Position numbers and translations under genes: made by a program. Positions 1-6,075 of a stretch of DNA of 8,252 bases are shown in pieces (the first letter of the stretch is position 1; every line of letters starts with the position of its first letter). The notes beneath the pieces were generated by a model. It was not told the DNA's origin. It ran no database searches and saw nothing but the letters and a program-made list of their open reading frames with translations. This DNA comes from Ignavibacteriaceae bacterium (GTDB lineage: Bacteria > Bacteroidota > Ignavibacteria > Ignavibacteriales > Ignavibacteriaceae), in contig JACAFA010000196.1 of NCBI GenBank assembly GCA_013388525.1, positions 1 to 8,252 on the forward strand. Direction: 5' to 3'.

Positions 1-1
1 G

Positions 2-253
2 GTCTGTGCACGTGGATATTCACAAGATGTGTATGTATTAAAGGATGTTCCTGTTTGGGCTTTTCATGGTGAGAAGGATGATATTGTTCCAATCACAGAT
101 GGAGAGAAAATGATTAGAGCACTAAAAGAAGCTCGGGGAAATGTAAAGTTTACAAATTACCCGGAAGCAAATCATGATGCCTGGACGGAAACATATAACA
201 ATCCGGAAATTTATGAATGGTTATTAAGTCACTCACTCGAAGATAGGAAATAG
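2..253 (+). CDS. Alpha/beta-hydrolase (predicted esterase/peptidase), C-terminal part
   Basis: The reading frame is open from base 2 to a TAG stop, giving 83 residues; the 5' part lies outside the window. What is visible is the last third of an alpha/beta-hydrolase, resembling the 'predicted peptidase'/phospholipase-carboxylesterase group (COG4099-like). The strand before the catalytic acid reads VPVWAFHG and is followed by HGEKDDIVP, whose D26 (counted from base 2) is the likely catalytic Asp. YPEANHDAW contains H58, the likely catalytic His. The nucleophile-elbow Ser would lie upstream. The ending NPEIYEWLLSH is typical of this group. A GTG and an ATG-like triplet near base 27-31 are internal, because the frame is open and protein-like before them. 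Substrate and cell location cannot be judged without the N-terminus. The family call is good; the exact activity is open. Confidence 0.82.
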   Translation, partial: VCARGYSQDVYVLKDVPVWAFHGEKDDIVPITDGEKMIRALKEARGNVKFTNYPEANHDAWTETYNNPEIYEWLLSHSLEDRK

Positions 254-279
254 TGGAGCTATAACTGGAAAAAAATTTG

Positions 280-366
280 CGGAGAGTCAGGGATTCGAAC
301 CCCGGAAGGACTTACATCCTTAACGGTTTTCAAGACCGCCGCATTCAACCACTCTGCCAACTCTCC
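280..366 (-). tRNA. tRNA-Ser, anticodon UGA
   Basis: This is an 87-base cloverleaf on the minus strand. The acceptor stem GGAGAGT (366-360) pairs perfectly with ACTCTCC (287-281), and the discriminator base is G (280), as expected for serine tRNAs. The anticodon stem-loop reads GCGGT-CTTGAAA-ACCGT with anticodon TGA (complement of 330-332). It has the long variable arm of class II tRNAs (AAGGA stem with TCCTT) and a normal T-arm GGTTCGAATCC. CCA is not encoded: the bases after the discriminator are CAAA. A run of seven T follows at once and may help end transcription. It decodes UCA, and by wobble probably other UCN serine codons. Confidence 0.97.
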
Positions 367-395
367 GGTCTGATTTTTCTTTACATTTTGGGCTG

Positions 396-427
396 TAAAT
401 ATAGGAATTGTTCCTTCTTCACACAAA
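396..427 (-). promoter_or_regulatory. Probable promoter of tRNA-Ser
   Basis: On the minus strand, TTGTGT (426-421) lies 17 bases from TATATT (403-398). The same site also fits the Bacteroidetes consensus: TTTG (427-424), 20 bases, TATATTTA (403-396). Transcription would start near 390, about 25 bases before the mature tRNA. Position and spacing are right; no experiment supports it. Confidence 0.5.
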
Positions 428-476
428 GTATTTTTCTTTAACTTTCCCATCATCTTTATTTAAAATCTATCAGGAA

Positions 477-1241
477 ATGAACGATATAAATGATTATAAA
501 AACTTTTGTAGAGTTTTAGCCAACGCCAGTGCTGAAATCATAAAGAAATATTTTAGGACTGAAATATCTGTTGAATCGAAGACTGATAAATCTCCTGTAA
601 CAATTGCGGATAAAAAAGCTGAAGAGGTTATGAGAGAATTAATTATAAAATACTTCCCTGAGCATGGAATTTATGGGGAAGAGTTCGGAGTAACTAATAA
701 AGGTGCAGAATATACCTGGATTCTTGATCCAATTGATGGCACAAAAAGTTTCATCTGTGGTGCATATAGTTTTGGAACTTTGATTGGACTTCTTAAAAAT
801 GGTGAACCAATTATTGGTGTCTATAATCATCCTGTACTAAACGATTTTTTAATAGGTGATAATCATCAAACATTTATTAATGAAGTGAAAACTTCAGTAA
901 GAAACTGTAATAAGCTGGATGATGCTGTTCTTTTAACTACGGATCATCTTAACATTGAAAAATATCAGAGTATTGAGAAGTTTAATAGTCTTATTAAAAA
1001 AGTAAAACTCTACCGAAACTGGGGGGATTGCTACGGTTATTATTTATTAGCTACCGGTTATGCAGATATTATGATTGATCCGATTATGTCTCAATGGGAT
1101 TTGCTTCCGTTGATACCAATTATAAAAGGTGCTGGTGGAATAATTACTGATTATCAGGGTAATGATGCAGTAAAAGGGAAGAGTGCTGTTGCGTCTAATC
1201 CATACCTCCATTCTGAAGTAATATCGGTTTTAAATTACTGA
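477..1241 (+). CDS. hisN: Histidinol-phosphatase, inositol monophosphatase type
   Basis: A 254-residue protein that probably removes phosphate from L-histidinol phosphate (EC 3.1.3.15), the penultimate step of histidine synthesis, in the cytoplasm. It has the metal sites of the inositol-monophosphatase family: GEEFG (E68, E69), DPIDGT (D84, D87) and W207-D208. The stretch WGDCYGYYLLATGYADIM (182-199), followed by DPIMSQWD, is more typical of HisN than of inositol phosphatases. The frame is open further upstream to an ATG at 408, but that would add 23 unlike residues and overlap the tRNA promoter. The ATG at 477 begins where the family begins, and AGGAA lies directly before it. The usual G-x-GA-x-x-NG hairpin (about 127-136) is degenerate here. 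No other his gene is in the window. Related substrates (inositol or other sugar phosphates) are possible. Confidence 0.8.
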   Translation: MNDINDYKNFCRVLANASAEIIKKYFRTEISVESKTDKSPVTIADKKAEEVMRELIIKYFPEHGIYGEEFGVTNKGAEYTWILDPIDGTKSFICGAYSFGTLIGLLKNGEPIIGVYNHPVLNDFLIGDNHQTFINEVKTSVRNCNKLDDAVLLTTDHLNIEKYQSIEKFNSLIKKVKLYRNWGDCYGYYLLATGYADIMIDPIMSQWDLLPLIPIIKGAGGIITDYQGNDAVKGKSAVASNPYLHSEVISVLNY

Positions 1242-1252
1242 ATAAAATTCAG

Positions 1253-2002
1253 TTAGTTTAAAAAGAATATGAGAATAGTTACTGATACAACAAATAATGT
1301 TACCGGTGTTACGTACTTTTTATTAAATATTAATACCGTTCCAATTATCCATAAAAATAAAATAACCAGAAAGGATACTTCAAGCAGTTGAGTTATTGAA
1401 GGAATATTTTTGTTTAGTGCACCAAGTTTATAGCTGTTATATAAAGGGTGAATTAATGTTGTCAGAACAATAAATAAAGCAGTTGTTATGAAAGCATATT
1501 TCTTTAAATTTTTTCTTTGATTGAATAATTCCAACAAACACCTGATTGACATCAGAATTCCACCGTACAAAAAAATGAAATGAAGAATTTTAACTGGTGA
1601 CGGAATGTTTCCCCAAAAGATAAGTGTTACAAATTCATTTTCCGGAATTTCAAAAGTCTTATCATTATATTCTAAAATTACTTTGTACTTAATCTTCTGT
1701 CCGGGGTTGAGTTTAGGAATCTTACATTCTAAACCTCTTTCGATTATTTTATATGCCGTTTCTCTTTGTTCATTATTAATAATCCAAATCATCTTTCCGT
1801 TTAATTTTTGAATATCACTGATAATAATGTTTTTATAATAATCTTTATCAAATGATATTTTATCCAGTTTGTATGAAACTTTTTTCCCCTCGATACCGAA
1901 GGTTCCTGTAATAGGATAATCTTTATCTGTAATGCTTTTAATGTATCCAATAAGAAAAACAAGTATCAAGCTGCTAATCCAGAGAATTATTTCATTTTTC
2001 AT
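1253..2002 (-). CDS. Unrecognised five-helix membrane protein
   Basis: A 249-residue protein I do not recognise. Helix 1 (about 5-22) looks like an uncleaved anchor. Residues 23-135 form a soluble, probably extracytoplasmic, mostly beta domain (ITGTFGIEGKKVSYKLDK; later PGQKIKYKVILEYND and FEIPENEFVTL). Four more helices follow at about 137-158, 169-185, 206-226 and 230-248, with NQRKNLKK (161-168) as a positive cytoplasmic loop. The layout suggests an envelope sensor or assembly protein, but nothing visible assigns a function. It ends 11 bases from the convergent hisN stop. It lies just beyond the terminator of the motor-like operon, so it is either read through from there or has its own promoter, which I could not find. 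There is no clear Shine-Dalgarno site; two inverted repeats fill its leader. Confidence 0.8.
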   Translation of the reverse strand: MKNEIILWISSLILVFLIGYIKSITDKDYPITGTFGIEGKKVSYKLDKISFDKDYYKNIIISDIQKLNGKMIWIINNEQRETAYKIIERGLECKIPKLNPGQKIKYKVILEYNDKTFEIPENEFVTLIFWGNIPSPVKILHFIFLYGGILMSIRCLLELFNQRKNLKKYAFITTALFIVLTTLIHPLYNSYKLGALNKNIPSITQLLEVSFLVILFLWIIGTVLIFNKKYVTPVTLFVVSVTILIFFLN

Positions 2003-2040
2003 ATTTCTAAATTAAGAAATAATAATCAAGAAAATTGATT
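2003..2040. repeat. Two adjacent inverted repeats before the 249-residue membrane protein gene
   Basis: ATTTCT (2003-2008) pairs with AGAAAT (2015-2020), and AATCAA (2024-2029) pairs with TTGATT (2035-2040). Each has a perfect 6-base stem with a loop of 6 or 5 bases. The first directly abuts the start codon (minus strand), so folding in RNA could affect initiation, or the sites could bind a dimeric protein. In DNA this AT-rich such repeats can arise by chance. Confidence 0.3.
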
Positions 2041-2048
2041 CTTACTTT

Positions 2049-2080
2049 AAAATAAAAAACCCCGGCAATTTGAACCGGGG
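2049..2080 (-). terminator. Intrinsic terminator of the three-gene motor-like operon
   Basis: On the minus strand a perfect 6-base GC stem CCCCGG/CCGGGG (2080-2075 with 2065-2060) and a 9-base loop are followed at once by TTTTTTATTTT. It lies about 25 bases past the stop of the outer-membrane protein gene. It is the only strong intrinsic terminator I found in the window, and it fixes the 3' end of the operon. Confidence 0.9.
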
Positions 2081-2104
2081 CAAACATTGAGACAATATAT
2101 TTTA

Positions 2105-3271
2105 CTAAAGTGATGAACCCATCTTAAAGCGCATGTTAAGAAATATCTTATAAACACCGAATCCTCCGTCTTCAAGTCTTGATAAGATAAGAGAAGGACC
2201 TAATGAAAAAGAACTGAATGCCCAGCTTTCAGCAACTTTCTGAACTGTAAGAGTCATAACGTACTGCGGGTTTCTGTGTTCACTGCTTGTCATTGCATCA
2301 AATAAAAAGTCAAACGTACTTCCTGCAAGAGACATTTCTCTGAAGTCAATTCCAAAATGCCATTCATTTAAATATCTTGCGCCGTAAACTCTACCTTTTG
2401 TGGCACCAAGTAATTTGACTGGGTATCTGAATTCCCAGTTCAAATAAGACCCATCGACTAACCATGCTTGATATTTAATTGAGCCATCTTCATTAAACAC
2501 TACCGTTCCTTTACCGGGATTAAGATATTGTGCTTTCTGATTTTCAGTAAAATCATCAACTGATGCCAGATAATTTATTTCAAAGAAATTACCGAAGGGG
2601 AATACATACCCAATCTGATAACCACTTGTAAAAATCAAATTGTTGTGATTATTATCAGTGAAAGAAGTGATCAGAGCATCTATGTTTGTATAAGCACCAC
2701 CATACACTCCGAGTATATGAAAGTTTGCTTCAAGAAAATTTGTATTTAGAGGACCTTCATATTTTGTGAGCATTCCAAAAGATAAACCAATATCTTTTTT
2801 TATTGGTATTCCAAGTCTTTCACCACCGAATAATTCAAAGAAAGGATTGACATACCACATTGTTGAAGAAATTTGCTGCTTTGTTGGCGGATCAAGTACT
2901 TTGTTAATTTTTATCTTTTCAATTACTCTTGTAAACACACTTCCATAATGAATATCTTCTTCAAGATTTATTTTAAATGGATAAGTAATCACTCTTGCTC
3001 TGATATCCGGTGGCAAAGCAAGAAAAGGGTAAAGCGCTCCTTTTATAGAGATTGTTTGATTATTTGCATCCCTGAGGTCGGCAATAATTTCAGCTTTAGG
3101 ATCAGGTGGTTCTATGAACAATGCCTGTTGAATGAATATAAATAAGCTGTCATCCAATGGCTCCATCTGGAAATAATTTATTTGTTCTTCTTCTTCCTGA
3201 GCAAATAAAGATATTGAAGAAAAAGATATTAAAAACAAAATAAGCAGAATAGATATTTGCGTTACTCTCAT
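2105..3271 (-). CDS. Outer-membrane beta-barrel protein, third gene of motor-like operon
   Basis: A 388-residue exported protein. A signal peptide covers residues 1-24, with probable cleavage SLFA|Q25, followed by an acidic stretch (EEEEQ). Residues about 30-140 look like a soluble periplasmic domain (IKGALYPFLALPPDIRAR, then FKINLEEDIHYGSVFTRVIE). From about 140 to the end there are alternating amphipathic strands with Gly and aromatic girdles (IGLSFGMLTKYEG, FHILGVYGGAY, LIFTSGYQIGYVFPFGNFFEINY, VYGARYLNEWHFGIDF), closing with FGVYKIFLNMRFKM. That is a barrel of perhaps 8-12 strands; the last residue is Leu rather than the usual Phe. It starts 17 bases after the GldM-like gene and is its operon partner, so it may be the outer-membrane end of a trans-envelope complex. 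It holds the place of gldN in T9SS operons, but GldN is a periplasmic ring protein, not a barrel. I do not recognise the family. Confidence 0.82.
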   Translation of the reverse strand: MRVTQISILLILFLISFSSISLFAQEEEEQINYFQMEPLDDSLFIFIQQALFIEPPDPKAEIIADLRDANNQTISIKGALYPFLALPPDIRARVITYPFKINLEEDIHYGSVFTRVIEKIKINKVLDPPTKQQISSTMWYVNPFFELFGGERLGIPIKKDIGLSFGMLTKYEGPLNTNFLEANFHILGVYGGAYTNIDALITSFTDNNHNNLIFTSGYQIGYVFPFGNFFEINYLASVDDFTENQKAQYLNPGKGTVVFNEDGSIKYQAWLVDGSYLNWEFRYPVKLLGATKGRVYGARYLNEWHFGIDFREMSLAGSTFDFLFDAMTSSEHRNPQYVMTLTVQKVAESWAFSSFSLGPSLILSRLEDGGFGVYKIFLNMRFKMGSSL

Positions 3272-3288
3272 GTTAGTTTATCCGATTT

Positions 3289-4239
3289 TTATTTGGCAAA
3301 GTCTGTGAAGAAAAATGAGTCACCCACCTGAACTCTGTCTTTTGTTCGCTCGTCAACTACTGTAAAGAAGAAGTTAGCTTTATATCTTCCATCAGCTTCT
3401 CTTAAATTTTCATTTTTGTCCACCCAGTCATCATATTGATTAGCGTTTGCAGCTAATTTTAAAGAAACATTATAAACCATATTACCATTTGCATCAGTCT
3501 GAGGACCGGTTACAGAGATTGGTCCGGAGTAGCTTACCTTAAGCTGCTCGGGTCTGTTGTCCATAATAGTAACAGTGAAAGCAGTTATTCGCTGTAATTC
3601 CTGAACATAAATAGCTCTGCTATTCATTTTGGTGGTTACTCTTTCAATTTTTATTTCAGGTGGTTTATTTGGAATTACTTTTACGTGTTCTTCCTGGCTT
3701 CCAAATGCTACTATAACTTCATCCTGATCTGTCAGATCAAACTTTAGTTCCTGTCCCGGAGGAATAACAACAATTGGTTTTGAGCGATCGCGCGGGTCAT
3801 ATAGTGTTGTTGGAACGGTTCCGCTGTTACGTGCAATGTTCCATGTATGCTGAATAAAAGTTTGTTTCAGTGAAATCGGAAGCTGCATTTTTAATTGCTC
3901 TTCCTTAATTTCTTCTTTGGGTTTTTCTTCTTCTTTAGGTGGAGGGATATAATCTTTTACTGCCTCAAGTTTTCTGTTCATTTCTGCCAGCTGACGTTTC
4001 ATTTCCTCATTTTCAACCAAAACATTAGGGTCAATTTTAATTGAAAAATCAATTCCAAGAGAATATAATGAATCGAGTACTGACATAAGCGAGTCTCTAA
4101 CACTCACTCTTACTGTTTCATCTTCAAGTGCTACTCTTCTTAAGTCAAGATTAGCACCTTTGAGCGCAAGTACTGTAATTACGAAAATGTAAAGTACCTG
4201 GTAAATAACAAATTTGCTGTCGCGTTCCCTTCTGATCAT
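3289..4239 (-). CDS. GldM-like periplasmic protein with one N-terminal membrane helix
   Basis: A 316-residue protein. It has a short basic N-terminus (MIRRERDSK), one membrane helix (about 9-28, FVIYQVLYIFVITVLALKGA), a likely coiled coil (about 36-95), a Pro/Glu/Lys-rich linker (99-118), then a mainly beta periplasmic region (119-316) that may hold two Ig-like domains split near the Pro-rich turn NKPPEIKIE (191-199). GldM/PorM of T9SS likewise starts with a short basic segment and a helix ending in an 'ALLAL'-like stretch, and continues into stacked beta domains. GldM is about 510-520 residues, so this would be a short version. TolR/MotB have the same plan but carry a helix Asp that is absent here. 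The start is supported by AAGG, which overlaps the stop of the preceding gene 10 bases upstream and suggests translational coupling. Homology to GldM is inferred from layout, not shown by alignment. Confidence 0.75.
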   Translation of the reverse strand: MIRRERDSKFVIYQVLYIFVITVLALKGANLDLRRVALEDETVRVSVRDSLMSVLDSLYSLGIDFSIKIDPNVLVENEEMKRQLAEMNRKLEAVKDYIPPPKEEEKPKEEIKEEQLKMQLPISLKQTFIQHTWNIARNSGTVPTTLYDPRDRSKPIVVIPPGQELKFDLTDQDEVIVAFGSQEEHVKVIPNKPPEIKIERVTTKMNSRAIYVQELQRITAFTVTIMDNRPEQLKVSYSGPISVTGPQTDANGNMVYNVSLKLAANANQYDDWVDKNENLREADGRYKANFFFTVVDERTKDRVQVGDSFFFTDFAK

Positions 4240-4249
4240 CTTTAAACCT

Positions 4250-5227
4250 TTACTTTTTTACTATTGCTTCAAGGTGTTTCAGACCGGTGAGTGTTCTCTC
4301 ATCGGTCAGTGATGATGAAGCCTGGGTTATTGAATTGGCAAGCGAGTTTAATTGCTGAATCTTCTCTGCACTTATATGCTGCATTGAATTTACTTTTTCC
4401 ATTATGGCGTTTACTGCAGCGAAATTCTTGTGAACAATTTCGCTGAGTTTTGCAGATTCTGCAACAGCAGCTTTGTACTTTTCAAGATCCTGAACTGACA
4501 CAGCAGTTCCACCGCCGATACCTGACTGATTAAATTGCTTAATCAAACTCTTCGAACTTTCAATCTGAATTCTGGAAAAATATTTATCGCGAATATCTTT
4601 TACGTGGTTGACGATGTTTTGAAAATCAACTCCAAGCTGATCCAAAACCGGCTGAAATAGTTTCCCGATTGCCAGAATTATTAGTGCTTTAATTTCAAAC
4701 GGAACTGATAAACCCAGAAACACTTCTTCTCCAAGTTTAATGCTTACCAATAAAATAGCAGCACCAATTAATGGAAGCGCTGTTGAAATGGAATCAATAA
4801 CACTTGTGGATGCCTCAATAATTCTATCAATTGTTTCCGATGCTGGTGTTCTGATTATTTCTAATTTCAATCTGTTGTAAGCCAGATATGAAATGAAGAT
4901 AAATAAAGCATATACAGCTACTGGTAACCACCAGAAGCTATAAGGTTCAAAGGTATCAACGGGAGGCTGCCAGCCGGGGAATAATGAACGTGCAAGGTCA
5001 AATGTTACTTCGCCGAGAATCGGGACGTTTGCAACATCAATAAAGAATGAAATAATTAAAGCAATAAACGAAATTATCGCTGGTTTTACAATTGTATCAA
5101 ATCTTATCCTGGTTACTGCTGACCTGGTGTAACTATCAAGTTCTTCTTCCAGACCATCGTTTGACATTTCTGGTGCTTCAACCAGAGCACTTCCCGTTTT
5201 GTCCGAAAAATTTTTTCTACTAAGCAT
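4250..5227 (-). CDS. TolQ/ExbB/MotA- or GldL-like inner-membrane protein
   Basis: A 325-residue protein that is probably the stator of an ion-driven motor. Four helices lie at about 47-67, 97-117, 144-164 and 177-196. Basic residues before helix 1 (R35, R40, R42, K48) suggest N-in, with both termini in the cytoplasm, as in MotA. Helix 3 holds STALPLIGAAI (148-158), similar to the 'T-A-P-x-x-G-L' helix of TolQ/ExbB/MotA. Helix 4 holds FEIKALIILAIGKL (177-190), which lines up by eye with the 'xxxEALxATAIGL' helix of TolQ/ExbB. D64, D145 and E178 are acidic residues in or at helix ends. Residues 197-325 form a helical cytoplasmic tail (YKAAVAESAKLSEIV, AVNAIMEKVNSM) like that of GldL. GldL itself has only two helices. 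The start is backed by AGAGGA 5 bases upstream and a promoter at the right distance. It is the first gene of the operon. Confidence 0.75.
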   Translation of the reverse strand: MLSRKNFSDKTGSALVEAPEMSNDGLEEELDSYTRSAVTRIRFDTIVKPAIISFIALIISFFIDVANVPILGEVTFDLARSLFPGWQPPVDTFEPYSFWWLPVAVYALFIFISYLAYNRLKLEIIRTPASETIDRIIEASTSVIDSISTALPLIGAAILLVSIKLGEEVFLGLSVPFEIKALIILAIGKLFQPVLDQLGVDFQNIVNHVKDIRDKYFSRIQIESSKSLIKQFNQSGIGGGTAVSVQDLEKYKAAVAESAKLSEIVHKNFAAVNAIMEKVNSMQHISAEKIQQLNSLANSITQASSSLTDERTLTGLKHLEAIVKK

Positions 5228-5268
5228 CTATGTCCTCTTAAAAATTCAATGAATGATTAATTAACTTA

Positions 5269-5301
5269 CAAATATAGAAATATTCATTCTGTCTTATCAA
5301 A
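5269..5301 (-). promoter_or_regulatory. Promoter of the motor-like operon
   Basis: On the minus strand, TTTG (5301-5298) lies 21 bases before TATATTTG (5276-5269), an exact match to the Bacteroidetes TAnnTTTG element. Read as sigma-70, it is TTGATA (5300-5295), 18 bases, TATATT (5276-5271). The start would be near 5264, giving a leader of about 36 bases with the AGAGGA ribosome site inside. Confidence 0.6.
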
Positions 5302-5787
5302 TTAGTGTTTAGAGCAAGTTTTATGATAAATCCGACTCAACCACAATGTTTAAAATTGCATTAAAATTAAAACAATTATCATACCAACAGAATACAGCGA
5401 ATAATTGAACAGTAAGCTTTAAGTTGTAGCTTATTCTTATTTGAATGATTCTTCTGACATCGATAATACATGAAAGATTTACTTCAAATCAGTCAGTATT
5501 GTTGGCTTCTTATTACTAATTTTTCAGGAGTATTTATATTAATGTTTTCAGTTGATTTTGGTAAAGACATTATACAGGTCAGCTGAGATATAAACTTCTT
5601 ATTATTCTGATAACAAACATTACTAAATAAGGGATAATATTGTAAAATTTACAAAAATATTTACCGAATTATATTTAGTACTAAATCTTAGAACATGCAT
5701 AAAGCAGTAAGTTAAAATCCTTTTCAATTGGTTTATACAAGACAAGCTTTTTCATATTAACTTTGAAAATGTAATTATAAATTAAAG
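5302..5787. other. AT-rich gene-poor stretch left of the small membrane gene
   Basis: No convincing gene on either strand. The longest tidy reading frame I noticed is a 38-codon ATG frame at 5470-5586 (+) encoding a hydrophobic peptide without a ribosome site. There is a short hairpin at 5413-5433 (TAAGCT/AGCTTA, 9-base loop) without a T-run. The stretch probably holds regulatory sequence for the divergent genes on either side; decayed coding sequence is possible. Confidence 0.5.
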
Positions 5788-5793
5788 TATTAA
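5762..5793 (+). promoter_or_regulatory. Possible promoter of the 80-residue protein gene
   Basis: TTTG (5762-5765), 22 bases, TATTAA (5788-5793); or TTGAAA (5763-5768) with a 19-base spacer. The leader to the ATG at 5833 would be about 33 bases. Spacing is slightly long and the background is very AT-rich, so this is weak. Confidence 0.28.
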
Positions 5794-5832
5794 CATAAAT
5801 TCATTATTAGACAAATTAAGGTTTATACCATT

Positions 5833-6075
5833 ATGGCAAAAAAGAATAAAGTAAATCGTACGAAACAAAATTATCCGATTGGTAAACAGACAGTGAAACA
5901 AGAGCCAGAAAAAAACTCTGACTTTTATACTAAACATAAAAGCACTATCTGGACTATCATAGTTTTGGTTATACTTACAATATTTTTCATAATAAATAAC
6001 ACCAGAAAAGTTCCTGATGAGGGTCCTTACCCACCAAATTATCTGAATGAGAATTCTTCAGACATAAATCAGTAA
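5833..6075 (+). CDS. Small single-helix membrane protein, function unknown
   Basis: An 80-residue protein I do not recognise. It has a basic, hydrophilic N-terminus (MAKKNKVNRTKQN), one membrane helix at about 38-55 (TIWTIIVLVILTIFFIIN) and a Pro/Asn-rich tail (KVPDEGPYPPNYLNENSSD). The strong positive charge before the helix predicts N-in, with the tail in the periplasm. Coding quality is better than the surroundings: a clear start with MAKK, clean topology, and ordered charge and Pro patterns. AAGG lies 11 bases before the ATG, so initiation is weakly marked. It stands alone between two divergent-strand operons, with long AT-rich flanks. It could be an accessory subunit of a membrane complex; nothing ties it firmly to its neighbours. 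Confidence 0.72.
   Translation: MAKKNKVNRTKQNYPIGKQTVKQEPEKNSDFYTKHKSTIWTIIVLVILTIFFIINNTRKVPDEGPYPPNYLNENSSDINQ

Noticed and set aside
280..366. tRNA-Ser as an integration site
   Set aside because: No integrase, no second copy of the tRNA 3' end and no change in gene character next to it within the window.
259..453. 64-codon minus-strand frame containing GELAEWLNAAVLKTV
   Set aside because: It is a translation of the tRNA-Ser gene and its leader; this peptide type is a well-known false annotation.
408..476. Upstream extension of the hisN frame to an ATG at 408
   Set aside because: The added 23 residues do not fit the family, and they overlap the tRNA promoter; the ATG at 477 fits the family's normal N-terminus.
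1605..1811. 68-codon plus-strand frame inside the 249-residue membrane protein gene
   Set aside because: Antisense shadow of a hydrophobic gene, which naturally yields a hydrophobic complement.
2873..3145. 90-codon plus-strand frame inside the barrel protein gene
   Set aside because: It lies wholly antisense to a well-supported gene, has a Cys/basic-rich composition and no start signal.
5730..5828. 9-base direct repeat GGTTTATAC (5730-5738 and 5820-5828)
   Set aside because: Too short and AT-rich to stand out from chance, with no other symmetry or target-site sign of a mobile element.
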